A stretch of 64,000 nucleotides of DNA from Caldithrix abyssi DSM 13497 (GCF_001886815.1 NZ_CP018099.1:744001-808000); one strand, 5' to 3'. Counted from the first letter of the stretch, positions 31,736 through 40,637 are shown. Notes: a model not told the origin generated them from the letters alone. Translations and numbers: made by a program.

Positions 31736-33310
31736 ATGAAGACATCTCTTTTTTACAATGCACGTATTTTCCCTTCGGTCCATTCCCATCCTTTCCATTG
31801 GTTAATAGCCCAGAACGGGCGTGTGACAGTCCTGGGACGGGAGAAAGACGAAATTCCGCGCCTGCCAATAGAAGCCCGATTTGACTTGCAGGGCAGAGTG
31901 GTGATTCCGGCCTTTGGCGATGCGCATGTCCATTCCTTATGGGCGGCCAAGGCGTTTATGGAAATTGATTTAAGCGGCGCGCAAAGTTTGGCGGAGGCCT
32001 TGAACATTTTAAAGGAAAGCAAAACGCGTTATCAGCCGGGGCAGTGGGTCGTTGGCAGGGGATTTAACAAAAACCGCTGGAAAGACGGTGTTCCCGCGAG
32101 AGTGTTGTTGGATCGTATTTTTCCTCAAAATCCTGTTTATCTGGAGTCGCAGGATTGCCATTCGGCCTGGGTTAATTCTCTGGCATTTACAAACGTTGGG
32201 GTTAAAGAAAACACGCCGGATCCGCCTGGCGGAAGATTTTTGCGCGAGCCGGAGGGTGCATTCAGCGGTCTGGTGTTGGACAGGGCCATGGAACGGTTTA
32301 AAAATGCCCTGCCTGCTCCTGATGAACAACAACTGCTCCAGGCTCTGGATCGCTTTGTCGGCCAATTATTAACAAACGGCATTACGAGCATTCATACCAT
32401 GGAAGGCGCGCAGGCCTTTTCGCTGTGGGAAAAGTATTTTTTACGTTTCGGGCGTAAAATGCGCGTGGTGTTCTATTTTCCCCAGGAAGAGATGGACGAA
32501 CTGATTAAAAGCGGCCTGTATTCCGGTTATGGCGATCCCTGGTTAAGAATCGGCGGCATTAAGTTTTTTAGCGACGGTTCGCTTGGATCGCAAACGGCGG
32601 CCATGCGCCAGCCGTATGAAAATCAGCCTGATAACATGGGGCTTTTGTTGTTTAACGAAGATGAATTATTGGAGCGCGTCAAACGGGCGGAATCTCATCG
32701 TCTGGCCACGGCTATTCATGCCATTGGCGACCGGGCCGTACAGCTTGTGCTGAAGGTGCTGCAGCAGACCGCCGCGCTCCGAAAACAACATGGTCTGGTC
32801 AGCCGGATTGAGCATGCCCAGCTTGTTCCGCCAGACCTGCTGCCGCTTTTCAGGCAGTATGGTCTGGCGGCCTCCATGCAGCCCATTCACATTGCCGACG
32901 ATGTGGAGATTGCCGACAGGTACTGGGGAGAGAGGAGTCGCTTTGCCTATCCCTTTCGCTCACTCCGGGAGATAAATGTCCCCCTGGCTTTTGGCAGCGA
33001 CGCGCCGGTGGCGCCGGCCGATCCTTTAAAAGGGATCTTTTCGGCGGTTTTTAGAAAAAGCAGATTTCAACTGTCAAAGCCAACATGGACTGTGGAAGAG
33101 GCGCTTGACGTTCGGCAGGCTGTGCAGGCCTTTACCGAAGGGGTGGCCCAGGCGGCTGATTCCTCTGCCTTTCAGGGCTCTTTGCTGACTGGCAAATGGG
33201 CTGATTTTATTGTTTTAAGTGATGATATTTTTAACATGCCAGCGGAGCGTATGCTAAGCGTAAAGGTGGAGAAGACCATTCTTGATGGTAGTATTGTGCA
33301 TGCTGTTTGA
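31736..33310 (+). CDS. Amidohydrolase, YtcJ-like
   Basis: A 524-residue metal-dependent hydrolase of the amidohydrolase-3 (YtcJ/NfdA-like) family. The N-terminal beta domain leads to the metal motif FGDAHVHSLWAAKAF; further ligands are in HTMEG, HAIGDRAVQLVL, RIEHAQLVPP and FGSDAPVAPADPL. Lysine in GGIKFFSDGSLGS is the usual bridging position of this family. The natural substrate cannot be inferred; relatives act on N-substituted formamides and cyclic amides. The start codon lies three bases behind the rpoZ terminator T tract and lacks a Shine-Dalgarno sequence, so it would depend on read-through or on a leaderless transcript. Cytoplasmic. Confidence 0.88.
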   Translation: MKTSLFYNARIFPSVHSHPFHWLIAQNGRVTVLGREKDEIPRLPIEARFDLQGRVVIPAFGDAHVHSLWAAKAFMEIDLSGAQSLAEALNILKESKTRYQPGQWVVGRGFNKNRWKDGVPARVLLDRIFPQNPVYLESQDCHSAWVNSLAFTNVGVKENTPDPPGGRFLREPEGAFSGLVLDRAMERFKNALPAPDEQQLLQALDRFVGQLLTNGITSIHTMEGAQAFSLWEKYFLRFGRKMRVVFYFPQEEMDELIKSGLYSGYGDPWLRIGGIKFFSDGSLGSQTAAMRQPYENQPDNMGLLLFNEDELLERVKRAESHRLATAIHAIGDRAVQLVLKVLQQTAALRKQHGLVSRIEHAQLVPPDLLPLFRQYGLAASMQPIHIADDVEIADRYWGERSRFAYPFRSLREINVPLAFGSDAPVAPADPLKGIFSAVFRKSRFQLSKPTWTVEEALDVRQAVQAFTEGVAQAADSSAFQGSLLTGKWADFIVLSDDIFNMPAERMLSVKVEKTILDGSIVHAV

Positions 33311-33844
33311 TTAATAGGGACAGGCTTGAGGGGTTGTGGCCTTTTTTAGGATGAATTGGTGTGGCTGATCGTAAAAGGGGGGGGAGGCGGTTTGATGAAG
33401 GGGGAAATTGTGAATGTGGGGAGAGGTTTGCGCCCCCGGGCAGCGCCCGGGGGGGATGTGCAGGGGGGCATAAGCCCGGTGCAACGCACCGGGCTGACGC
33501 GTCAAACACCGTTGGGACTTCACTGAGCGAGTAGTTTGCCAAAATACACATATGTGGAAGTTAAAAAAATCCCACTGAAACAAGGCGAGGAACCCGGGGC
33601 AGCGCCCCGGGTGTATGAAAATCAATAACTAAAGCAGCAAAGCCGCAACCAAAACTAACCGCAAAGAGCACAAAGAAGTCACAAAGTACGCAAAGAAAAA
33701 ATAAAACAAATTATTTAACATGTAAGTAAAAAACTCATGGGCTGGGGGATGAGTTTTTAAAACAGCACAAAAATTTTCGCGCGATAAAACGTCAGAAGTT
33801 TTGAAGGAAGTATCCTAAAGCTCTGAAGGAGCGAGTTATTCAAA
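33311..33844. repeat. Hairpin-rich gene-free region left of the Y1 transposase
   Basis: Three strong palindromes with a three-base loop: CCCCCGGGC-agc-GCCCGGGGG (33433-33453), AGCCCGGTGC-aac-GCACCGGGCT (33473-33495) and ACCCGGGGC-agc-GCCCCGGGT (33592-33612). Then comes a CGCAAAGAGCACAAAGAAG-type repeat (33629-33700) that recurs at 34555-34630, the hairpin AAAAACTCAT/ATGAGTTTTT (33729-33758), and GCTC-tgaag-GAGC next to the transposase 3' end. I see no protein gene. Confidence 0.75.
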
Positions 33845-34297
33845 CTAATCCCAAACGTAACGTTCATCATATTCTATCTGATATTTTTTTAAAAATCCGA
33901 TAAATTCTTCTTGATACGTTTTTTTACCATGGAGTTCTTCCTGCTTTTCGATATACTGGATCACCGTTTGTAGTTGAGACATCCCTATTGAAAAAACACC
34001 GTATCCTTTTTGCCAATGAAATTTTTGATAAATACTTCCCTTGGTTTTTATCCATTTGGAAGAACTCGTTTTTATTTCTTCTATCAATTTGCAAGCCGTT
34101 ATTGTTCTTGAAAGTTCACACACGATGTGAACATGATCAGATGTACCATTGATTTTGTGTGGGAAACAGCCAAAATTTTTACACATTAGAGCCAAATAAT
34201 GATGCATTTCATGCCTAATTTTTTCGTTTAAAAAAGGATAGCGATTTTTTGTACTAAATATGATGTGAAGAATTATTTTAGATAATGATTGAGACAT
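33845..34297 (-). CDS. IS200/Y1-type transposase (REP-associated type)
   Basis: A 150-residue HUH transposase of the Y1_Tnp family. It has the HUH motif in TSDHVHIVCEL and the nucleophile tyrosine in QTVIQYIEKQEELH. The length is that of a complete single-domain protein. The ATG at 34297 follows GGAGGAAGTGTT; an upstream in-frame TTG would add 15 residues without support. No TnpB gene is present. The many small hairpins around it, including four that share a CCCGG(T/G)GC stem, suggest a REP-associated (RAYT-like) enzyme or an IS200 element with its hairpin ends. Confidence 0.88.
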   Translation of the reverse strand: MSQSLSKIILHIIFSTKNRYPFLNEKIRHEMHHYLALMCKNFGCFPHKINGTSDHVHIVCELSRTITACKLIEEIKTSSSKWIKTKGSIYQKFHWQKGYGVFSIGMSQLQTVIQYIEKQEELHGKKTYQEEFIGFLKKYQIEYDERYVWD

Positions 34298-34860
34298 AAC
34301 ACTTCCTCCATATTCATTAACGCGTTTTGTAGAATTATGCAAAATGTAAATTTTAGCGTCATTTAGAGGATCCAGCCAGGAAGTGGGACAGGAAAGCTTT
34401 TGTTTTGGCCGATGTTCTTATTTTCACCATCCCGCCTGGCGAGGTGGTGAATGAAAAGCATATGCATTTTGCAGAATCCTACTTAACGTATTTTAAATTT
34501 AGGCATTATATTAAGAATATTAAAATAATTTTAAACATGATGAGTCTCTTTTCCAAAGCAGCAGAGCCGCAACCAAAAACGAACCACCAAGAGCGCAAAG
34601 AAGCCACAAAGCGCACAAAGATTTTTTCACGCAAACCCTTTTGTCAAGCCTTAGTTGAAAAGGGAACGCCAGTGTCGAAAAGAAAAAATAGAACTGTATC
34701 TCACCATGTAAGAGGAAAACTAAGCAAATCGGCACAATTTACGCCCGAGGGTGTCTCAAAAGCGACATCAAATGTATATATATGCAAAAAATAGAGAAAA
34801 GTTCACAATGGCCTCACCCCATTTCCCCCTCTCCCGATTTTCGGGAGAGGGGGAATTAAA

Positions 34861-34923
34861 GGGGGGTGAGGGAAAGAAAAACTTTATAAAAATACATTGT
34901 CTTTGACTTTTGGGACAGCCCCA
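34861..34923. repeat. Dispersed repeat B, copy 2
   Basis: Near-identical to 30811-30870 over GGGTGAGGGAAAGAAAAACT through GGGACAGCCCC. It is preceded by CCCCATTTCCCCCTCTCCCG, whose complement forms a fold-back with the GGGAGAGGGGG that follows. Confidence 0.8.
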
Positions 34924-35198
34924 GGGCGGGGGATGAGTTTTTAAAACGGTACAAAAATTTTCGCATCCCGCCATGGCTGGACAGATCTTACAAAGGAAGT
35001 TTTCTAAATAATGTTTCTATTGGAAAGTATTTTTCTCTTCGCCAACATATTTCGACATTTCGGGGCCCGTCTCAATTTTCGGCGTTCTTTGTGCCCGGTG
35101 CTGCGCACCGGGCACCTCCCCCGCCCACCATCGAAGCGCGTCTTCAACGCGCTTCCCCTCTACTTCCCCGCTTTACCCCTGCCCAACTTAAGATTAAA

Positions 35199-35227
35199 TT
35201 GACAGATTTGTTGCAATTGATTATTTT
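35199..35227 (+). promoter_or_regulatory. Sigma-70 promoter of the STAS gene
   Basis: TTGACA, 17-base spacer, TATTTT. The start codon is 39 bp beyond the -10. It is the first promoter-like element upstream of the STAS gene. Confidence 0.7.
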
Positions 35228-35265
35228 AAACTGTTAAGATCAATTGAACAATTGAGGAGCTTACT

Positions 35266-35607
35266 ATGAAAATTAAAGAAAAAATAGTCGATCACATTGC
35301 TGTGCTGACCCTTTCTGGTAAAATGATGGGCGGGCCGGAAACCACGGCTCTTCATGATCACATTAAAGGTTTGATTCAGGATGGTATTAAAAAAGTCGTG
35401 ATTGATCTTGGAGAAGTAAAGTGGATGAATAGTTCCGGAATGGGCGTGTTAATGGCCTGTATGACCACGCTCTCTAACGAAGGCGGAAAATTAGTCCTGG
35501 CTCGCGTTTCGGAAAAAGTGAATAGTTTGCTGATTATTACGCAATTGATTAAAGTATTTGAAACGTACGAAACGGTCGATCGCGCCGTTGCCGCTTTAAA
35601 AGAATAG
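35266..35607 (+). CDS. STAS-domain anti-sigma factor antagonist
   Basis: A 113-residue single STAS domain with the phosphoserine site VKWMNSSGMGVLMA and the usual strand KKVVIDLGE. It has its own promoter and is followed by a terminator, so it is a one-gene transcript. Its kinase and phosphatase are not adjacent; the RsbW/RsbU set at 13964-18219 could act on it. TTGAGGAGC precedes the ATG. Confidence 0.92.
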   Translation: MKIKEKIVDHIAVLTLSGKMMGGPETTALHDHIKGLIQDGIKKVVIDLGEVKWMNSSGMGVLMACMTTLSNEGGKLVLARVSEKVNSLLIITQLIKVFETYETVDRAVAALKE

Positions 35608-35693
35608 CCAGGCTTTTTAAGCAAATGGGTAAAACGGACGCTTGTCAAACGTTTTTGCCCCGCTATTTAAATAAAACTTAAATGATCATTATG

Positions 35694-35718
35694 GGCGGAA
35701 GAAGATTCCGCCTTTTTT
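35694..35718 (+). terminator. Intrinsic terminator after the STAS gene
   Basis: GGCGGAA, five-base loop, TTCCGCC, then six T. It lies 86 bp after the STAS stop. It overlaps the earliest in-frame TTG of the downstream kinase, which argues against that start. Confidence 0.85.
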
Positions 35719-35905
35719 GTTTATTGCCCCAGAAACAGTCGGCTGGTTATTGACTTCTATTGCTATTTCTACCTGTTTTGCACTATATTTAAAAGCAAGA
35801 CAAACAATTAAAAATGGGAGCCTGTTTTTAATCCTCAAGTGTAAATGTAACGGTTCGATTTTAATTAAAGAGGATAATCGTCCATGCAAACAGCAGGAAA
35901 GCGCC

Positions 35906-37660
35906 GTGCGTAAAGAAATAGATATTTTACGAGAACGCGTATCCCATCTGGAAAGGGAGTTGCGCCACAAGCAGTTAATTATTTCGTCGATCCATGAAAT
36001 TGGCAAAGCCTTAAGCTCCGAATTACGCATTGATCGTCTCCTTCCTTTGATTATGGAGGAAGTCACGCAGATCATTGACGCCGAACGGAGTACCTTTTAT
36101 GTGGTAGATCACGAGCGGGGCGAGCTGTGGTCTAAAATTGCCCAGAAGGCCGAAATCAGTGAAATCCGCTTGAAAATCGGAATGGGCATTGCCGGACATG
36201 TGGCCAAAACCGGAGAAACCGTCAATATTCAGGACGCCTATTCCGATCCGCGTTTCGATCCTTCTACCGACAAAAAGACCGGCTACCGCACGCGCAGCGT
36301 TTTGTGCATGCCCATCTTCGAACCCATTCGCAGCTCTAAAAGCAAACCTAAAATTCTGGCCGTTATTCAAGCGCTCAACAAAAAAAGCGGCCATTTTACG
36401 CGTGAAGACGAAGAATTAATGGCCAGCCTGGCCGCCCAACTGGCCATTACCCTGGTAAATTCCCAACTCTACCTCGCCCTGGAAAAACGAATTCAGGAAT
36501 TAAATCTCCTTTATTCCATTGAACAGGAAGCCTCCTACACCGATCAGGATGATACCCTCTACGACCGTTTATTAGATAAACTCGTAAGCACTTTAAAAGT
36601 AAAAGCCGGCTTAATTGCCTTCTACGATGCAAAAAATCATACATTCGGTCCCTATTATTTTAAGAATATTCACAAGACCGATAGCAAAAAAATTGATCTG
36701 GCATCCGATCTGGGCATTGAAGGACATGTTCTGCGCAGCGGCGAAGTCTATTACACCAATTGCGCCACGCACGATCCGCTTTATCTGCAAAACCAGCCCA
36801 GCGGCCTAAAATTCAAAATTAATCAATTGATCTGCGCGCCGCTTATTATCAACGATCAACCCGTGGGCATTATCCAGCTATTCAATAAAATCAACCAAAA
36901 CGACATCTTTATTAAAGACGACGTTAAAATTTTAACCTCGGCCAGCAGACAGATTTCGCGTTTAATTGAAGCGCGCAAACTGCGACAGGAAAAAATCAAG
37001 GCCGAACGCCTGGCCACCATTGGCAATATGCTCAGCACAATCGTGCACGATCTGCGCACGCCCATGAACAATATTTTCGGTTTCGTCGATTTAATGCGCG
37101 ATGAAGAAGACCCTGATCTAAGAAACGAATACGCCGAAATCGTCATCAAACAAATCCAGATTCTAAACAATATGGCGCACGATGTACTCGATTTTGCCAA
37201 AGGGAAAACAAGCATTTTACCGGTTAAATATCCCGTTAACAAACTGCTGGAAGATTTCAAAAAATTGTTTGAAAACGAAATCAAAAAACAGGGCTATGAG
37301 TTTGAAGTCGAATGCAGGGCCGCCAGCATGCTGTACGTGGATCCCGACAAGGTCATCCGCATCTTTATGAATATCATGAAAAATGCCCTGGAAGCCATGG
37401 ATAAAGGCGGCAAATTTTCGATCAAAGCGTTTGAAGCTAACGGTGAGGTGGTATTTCAGCTTTCAGACACGGGCAAAGGAATTCCGCCGGAAATTAAAGA
37501 CCGCCTCTTCGAATCATTTGTTACCAGCGGTAAAAAGGGCGGAACCGGCCTGGGCCTGGCCATTGTTAAAAATCTGGTGGAGCAACACAAAGGACGAATC
37601 GAAGTCGAATCAACCCCGGGTAAGGGGACAACCTTTAAAATTTATTTTAAGAAGCTGTGA
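35906..37660 (+). CDS. Soluble GAF-GAF histidine kinase
   Basis: A 584-residue kinase from the GTG at 35906, preceded by AGGAAAG. A short coiled coil is followed by two GAF domains (about 25-190 and 215-355; FYVVDHERGELW, GIAGHVAKTGETVNI, and LGIEGHVLRSGEVYY). HisKA has the phosphoacceptor in IVHDLRTPMNNI, and the ATPase domain has MKNALEAM, DTGKGIPPEIKDRLFE and GGTGLGLAIVKNLV, all intact. The frame stays open upstream to a TTG at 35717 and would encode a hydrophobic segment, but that TTG lies in a terminator. No cognate regulator is adjacent. The stop overlaps the next gene region (HDAC-like). Confidence 0.88.
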   Translation: MRKEIDILRERVSHLERELRHKQLIISSIHEIGKALSSELRIDRLLPLIMEEVTQIIDAERSTFYVVDHERGELWSKIAQKAEISEIRLKIGMGIAGHVAKTGETVNIQDAYSDPRFDPSTDKKTGYRTRSVLCMPIFEPIRSSKSKPKILAVIQALNKKSGHFTREDEELMASLAAQLAITLVNSQLYLALEKRIQELNLLYSIEQEASYTDQDDTLYDRLLDKLVSTLKVKAGLIAFYDAKNHTFGPYYFKNIHKTDSKKIDLASDLGIEGHVLRSGEVYYTNCATHDPLYLQNQPSGLKFKINQLICAPLIINDQPVGIIQLFNKINQNDIFIKDDVKILTSASRQISRLIEARKLRQEKIKAERLATIGNMLSTIVHDLRTPMNNIFGFVDLMRDEEDPDLRNEYAEIVIKQIQILNNMAHDVLDFAKGKTSILPVKYPVNKLLEDFKKLFENEIKKQGYEFEVECRAASMLYVDPDKVIRIFMNIMKNALEAMDKGGKFSIKAFEANGEVVFQLSDTGKGIPPEIKDRLFESFVTSGKKGGTGLGLAIVKNLVEQHKGRIEVESTPGKGTTFKIYFKKL

Positions 37661-37662
37661 TT

Positions 37663-38607
37663 ATGGGACGGCTGGCAATCATCTTTCATCCGTTGTTTTT
37701 AGAGCACAATCCGGGAATTGGCCATCCGGAGCGCCCGGAACGGCTCAAAGCGATTCTTGACTATTTGAATGAGAAAAATTTTTTAAATCGTGTCGATCAA
37801 TTTCAGCCCTCCGAGGCGAGCGAAGAGGCTTTGCGGCTGATTCACGATCAAAGCCATATCGATTTTATCAAGAATCAGGCCGGAAAAGAGGGCGTTACGC
37901 TCGATGTGGGCGACACGGTTTTAAGTAAACATTCGGTTGGCGCTGCTCTGCACGCTGCGGGGGCGGGCGCACGCGCTCTGGAATTAGTTTTTAAAGAAGG
38001 ATACGATAAAGTTTTTGCAGCCGTTCGCCCGCCTGGCCATCATGCCGAGCGCAGCAGAGCCATGGGCTTTTGTGTTTTTAATAATGTGGCGATTGCCGCC
38101 CGCCTGGCTCAAAGGGAAAAATTCGCTGAAAAGATTTTAATCATTGACTGGGATGTGCATCATGGAAACGGCACGCAGCATGCTTTTTATGAAGACCCTA
38201 CGGTCTTCTACTTTAGCCTGCACCAGTACCCGCTGTTTCCTATGACCGGATTGCGCGAAGAAACAGGCAGCGGCCCCGGAAAGGGTTTTACCTTAAACGT
38301 ACCGCTCTCTTACGGCCAGGGCGACGCCGAGTATGTGGAGCATGTGGAACGTTCTTTGGCGGCAATCGAAAGCAGGTTTAAGCCAGATTTGATTTTAATT
38401 TCCGCCGGTTTTGACGCGCACGTTAAAGACCCGATCGGCGGCATGCGCCTTACCACCGCAGGCTTTTACAAATTAACCGAAATGGTGGCCCAATTTGCCA
38501 ATCGTTACTGTACGGGACGAATCATTTCATTTCTGGAAGGCGGATACCATCTGAACGCGCTGGCCGAAAGCGTACATCAGCATCTGGTATGTATGTTAAA
38601 ACATTAA
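37663..38607 (+). CDS. Histone deacetylase-family deacylase (AcuC-like)
   Basis: A 314-residue zinc-dependent deacylase of the arginase/HDAC fold. Catalytic residues are visible in RPPGHHAE (paired His), IDWDVHHGNGTQ (zinc Asp and His), SAGFDAH (zinc Asp) and EGGYHL (Tyr). Bacterial members deacetylate acetyl-lysine proteins or small amides such as acetylpolyamines. I use the ATG at 37663; a GTG at 37657 overlaps the kinase stop and is also possible. It is coupled to the GAF kinase and lies 12 bp before the methyltransferase gene. Confidence 0.92.
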   Translation: MGRLAIIFHPLFLEHNPGIGHPERPERLKAILDYLNEKNFLNRVDQFQPSEASEEALRLIHDQSHIDFIKNQAGKEGVTLDVGDTVLSKHSVGAALHAAGAGARALELVFKEGYDKVFAAVRPPGHHAERSRAMGFCVFNNVAIAARLAQREKFAEKILIIDWDVHHGNGTQHAFYEDPTVFYFSLHQYPLFPMTGLREETGSGPGKGFTLNVPLSYGQGDAEYVEHVERSLAAIESRFKPDLILISAGFDAHVKDPIGGMRLTTAGFYKLTEMVAQFANRYCTGRIISFLEGGYHLNALAESVHQHLVCMLKH

Positions 38608-38619
38608 TCAGGGAATACC

Positions 38620-39339
38620 ATGCGAGTACATTTTAAATTTTTGCTTTTGAGTATTTTTTTAGTGGGGTGTGTACAGGAAAAATCTATGAAAAAAAATGAA
38701 GATTATTACGCAAAACTGCGCAAACAAATGGTTGAACAGCAAATTATTGCCCGGGGCGTTAAAGATCCCGCAGTGATCCGGGCCATGGAAAGCGTGCCGC
38801 GGCACCTATTTGTGCCAGAATCGGAAATGGCCTACGCCTACCTGGACGAACCACGTCCAATCGGGCACGGCCAGACCATCAGCCAGCCTTACATCGTAGC
38901 CTTTATGACCGAACAATTACATTTAAAGCCGACCGATCGCGTTCTGGAAATTGGCACCGGCTCGGGGTATCAGGCGGCGGTGCTGGCCGAGATTGTCGAT
39001 TCGGTTTATACCATTGAAATCGTTCCCGAATTGGCCCGCATCGCCCGCGAGCGATTGCAGGAGTTGGGCTACGACAATGTGCAGGTGAAACAGGGCGACG
39101 GCTACAACGGCTGGCCAGAAAAAGCCCCCTTCGACGCCATTATCGTTACTGCCGCGCCGCCCAACATCCCACCGCCCCTTCTGGAACAACTCAAGATCGG
39201 CGGCGTTATGGTTTTACCGGTCGGCGAATATGTGCAGGAACTGGTGGTGGTGCAAAAATCCGAAGAAGGAATCTCCATGCGCAATGTGCTGCCGGTAAGG
39301 TTTGTACCAATGACGGGCAAAGTGCAACAAAGTAAATAA
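38620..39339 (+). CDS. pcm: Protein-L-isoaspartate O-methyltransferase with lipoprotein-like signal
   Basis: A 239-residue protein. The catalytic part (from about residue 28) is a standard PCMT: VPRHLFVPE, YLDEPRPIGHGQTISQP, the SAM motif VLEIGTGSGYQAAVLAE, DAIIVTAAPPNIP. The enzyme methylates L-isoaspartyl residues in damaged proteins. Unusually, the N-terminus is a type II signal peptide with lipobox LVGC at Cys17. An internal ATG (codon 23, MKKNEDY) is preceded by AGGAAAAATCT and would make a cytoplasmic form. Since SAM is cytoplasmic, the internal start may be the working one, or the gene makes two forms. Confidence 0.92.
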   Translation: MRVHFKFLLLSIFLVGCVQEKSMKKNEDYYAKLRKQMVEQQIIARGVKDPAVIRAMESVPRHLFVPESEMAYAYLDEPRPIGHGQTISQPYIVAFMTEQLHLKPTDRVLEIGTGSGYQAAVLAEIVDSVYTIEIVPELARIARERLQELGYDNVQVKQGDGYNGWPEKAPFDAIIVTAAPPNIPPPLLEQLKIGGVMVLPVGEYVQELVVVQKSEEGISMRNVLPVRFVPMTGKVQQSK

Positions 39340-39494
39340 GAAAAGTCTTTGAAAAAAAATTATTAAATCTTCGTTCCTGCAAAATACTGCAAAACTTGCT
39401 GCGGGAGGAGACAGGATTTCTTAATAATCGGCAAAAGTTTTTCAAAGGCTCTCATGATAAAAACAGAACGACTAATCAACAGGGTGAAAAAAAA

Positions 39495-40625
39495 GTGAAA
39501 GCGCTTTTAGATCAATCGAAAGAGGTCATCAAAGATCGACTGGATCTGGAACTATTGAGTCGATTGTACGGTGTTCCAATCTTTAAACAAAAAAAAGAAC
39601 GGATCACCCTTGAAGATCTGGAAGAAATTCAGGATGAATTGCTGAGGCGAGGCATTTTTTCAAACATCGAAACCTCTCCCAATTACTACTATCTGAAAAT
39701 TTTAAAACCGTATCCGCCCAGGCGGAAACCGCGTTATTGGTTGCATCTGATCTTATTTCTATTGACTATTGTAACCACCAGCATGACCGGCGCCATGTTG
39801 CGAGGGCACGATCCGTTTGCTTCGTGGGCCGATTTTTCCACCGGTTTTAGTTATTCTTTTGCCTTGCTGGCCATCTTGTTTTCTCATGAGATGGGACACT
39901 ACCTGGCTGCCCGTTATTACCGCATTGACGTAACATTACCCTATTTTATCCCTCTGTTTTTACCCGCCTTCCATCCCGGAACATTGGGCGCCTTTATCAA
40001 GATGCGTTCGCCCATGCCGCATCGAAAAGCATTGTTTGACGTGGGCGTGGCCGGACCCCTGGCCGGGTTTGTGGTCAGCCTGATCTTTTTAATCATCGGT
40101 TTTAGCCGTTTGCCAGACACCAATGGCATTTACGCCTACATTTCTCAAATCCATCCCCTAAATGATCCGCACGGCATTAACCTGGTTTTGGGGAATACTT
40201 TGCTTTATGATTGGCTGGGAGCGTTTTTTGGCGCCAGCCGCCTGCCCATGAACGAGATGTATCATTTTCCGTTTATTTTTGCCGCCTGGTTTGGACTGCT
40301 GGTTACGGCGATCAACTTAATGCCGATTGGGCAGTTAGACGGCGGGCATATTACCTACGCCATGTTTGGAGACCGGGCGCGTTTCATTGCTCTGGGCGCC
40401 TTTGCCTTGTTAATCGTTTTGAACGTTTACCTGATTTCCAACTTCAATTCCTACATCTGGGTGTTGTGGTCAATTTTGATTCTGGTGTTCATTCGCTTCC
40501 GGCATCCTCCAACGCTGAACGATTCCATCATTCTGGATAAAAAGCGCCGCATTTTAGGCTGGATTTCGTACATTATTTTTGTGCTTTGTTTTTCGCCAAT
40601 GCCGTTTTATGTGACTAATATGTAA
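39495..40625 (+). CDS. Site-2 protease family intramembrane metalloprotease (M50)
   Basis: A 376-residue protein with a soluble N-terminal part (about 80 residues) and about seven membrane segments. Zinc motifs are HEMGH (about residue 121) and, near the C-terminus, LMPIGQLDGGH; the long loop between them (HPGTLGAFIKMRSPMPHRKALFDVGVAGP region) is typical of the EGY1/S2P-type branch. It cleaves membrane-bound substrates, often anti-sigma factors. I start at GTG 39495 behind AGGGTG; the frame stays open to a TTG at 39396 but that extension looks non-coding. Confidence 0.9.
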   Translation: MKALLDQSKEVIKDRLDLELLSRLYGVPIFKQKKERITLEDLEEIQDELLRRGIFSNIETSPNYYYLKILKPYPPRRKPRYWLHLILFLLTIVTTSMTGAMLRGHDPFASWADFSTGFSYSFALLAILFSHEMGHYLAARYYRIDVTLPYFIPLFLPAFHPGTLGAFIKMRSPMPHRKALFDVGVAGPLAGFVVSLIFLIIGFSRLPDTNGIYAYISQIHPLNDPHGINLVLGNTLLYDWLGAFFGASRLPMNEMYHFPFIFAAWFGLLVTAINLMPIGQLDGGHITYAMFGDRARFIALGAFALLIVLNVYLISNFNSYIWVLWSILILVFIRFRHPPTLNDSIILDKKRRILGWISYIIFVLCFSPMPFYVTNM

Positions 40626-40637
40626 GGGTTTTTTAGG

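Larger units (their letters stand above)
34298..35265. repeat. Repeat-rich gene-free region right of the Y1 transposase
   Basis: Holds a second copy of the GCCGCAACCAAAA...CACAAAG repeat (34555-34630), a segment (about 34719-34795) that is a diverged inverted copy of 30840-30900, dispersed repeat B copy 2 (34861-34923), an unoccupied copy of the IS target ATCCCGCCATGGCTGG (34965-34980), the palindrome GTGCCCGGTGC-tgc-GCACCGGGCAC (35091-35115) and GAAGCGCGT/ACGCGCTTC (35133-35155). A frame at 34405-34794 is assembled from these repeats and is not a convincing gene. The STAS promoter is at the right end. Confidence 0.7.

Noticed and set aside
33729-33758. Terminator for an unseen plus-strand gene
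   Set aside because: AAAAACTCAT/ATGAGTTTTT forms a stem, but its right half recurs as part of a dispersed repeat at 34928 and no gene ends before it.
34405-34794. 129-residue frame right of the Y1 transposase
   Set aside because: It is built from dispersed repeats (the CGCAAAG-type repeat and an inverted relative of the 30840-30900 segment), starts with TTG and matches no family.
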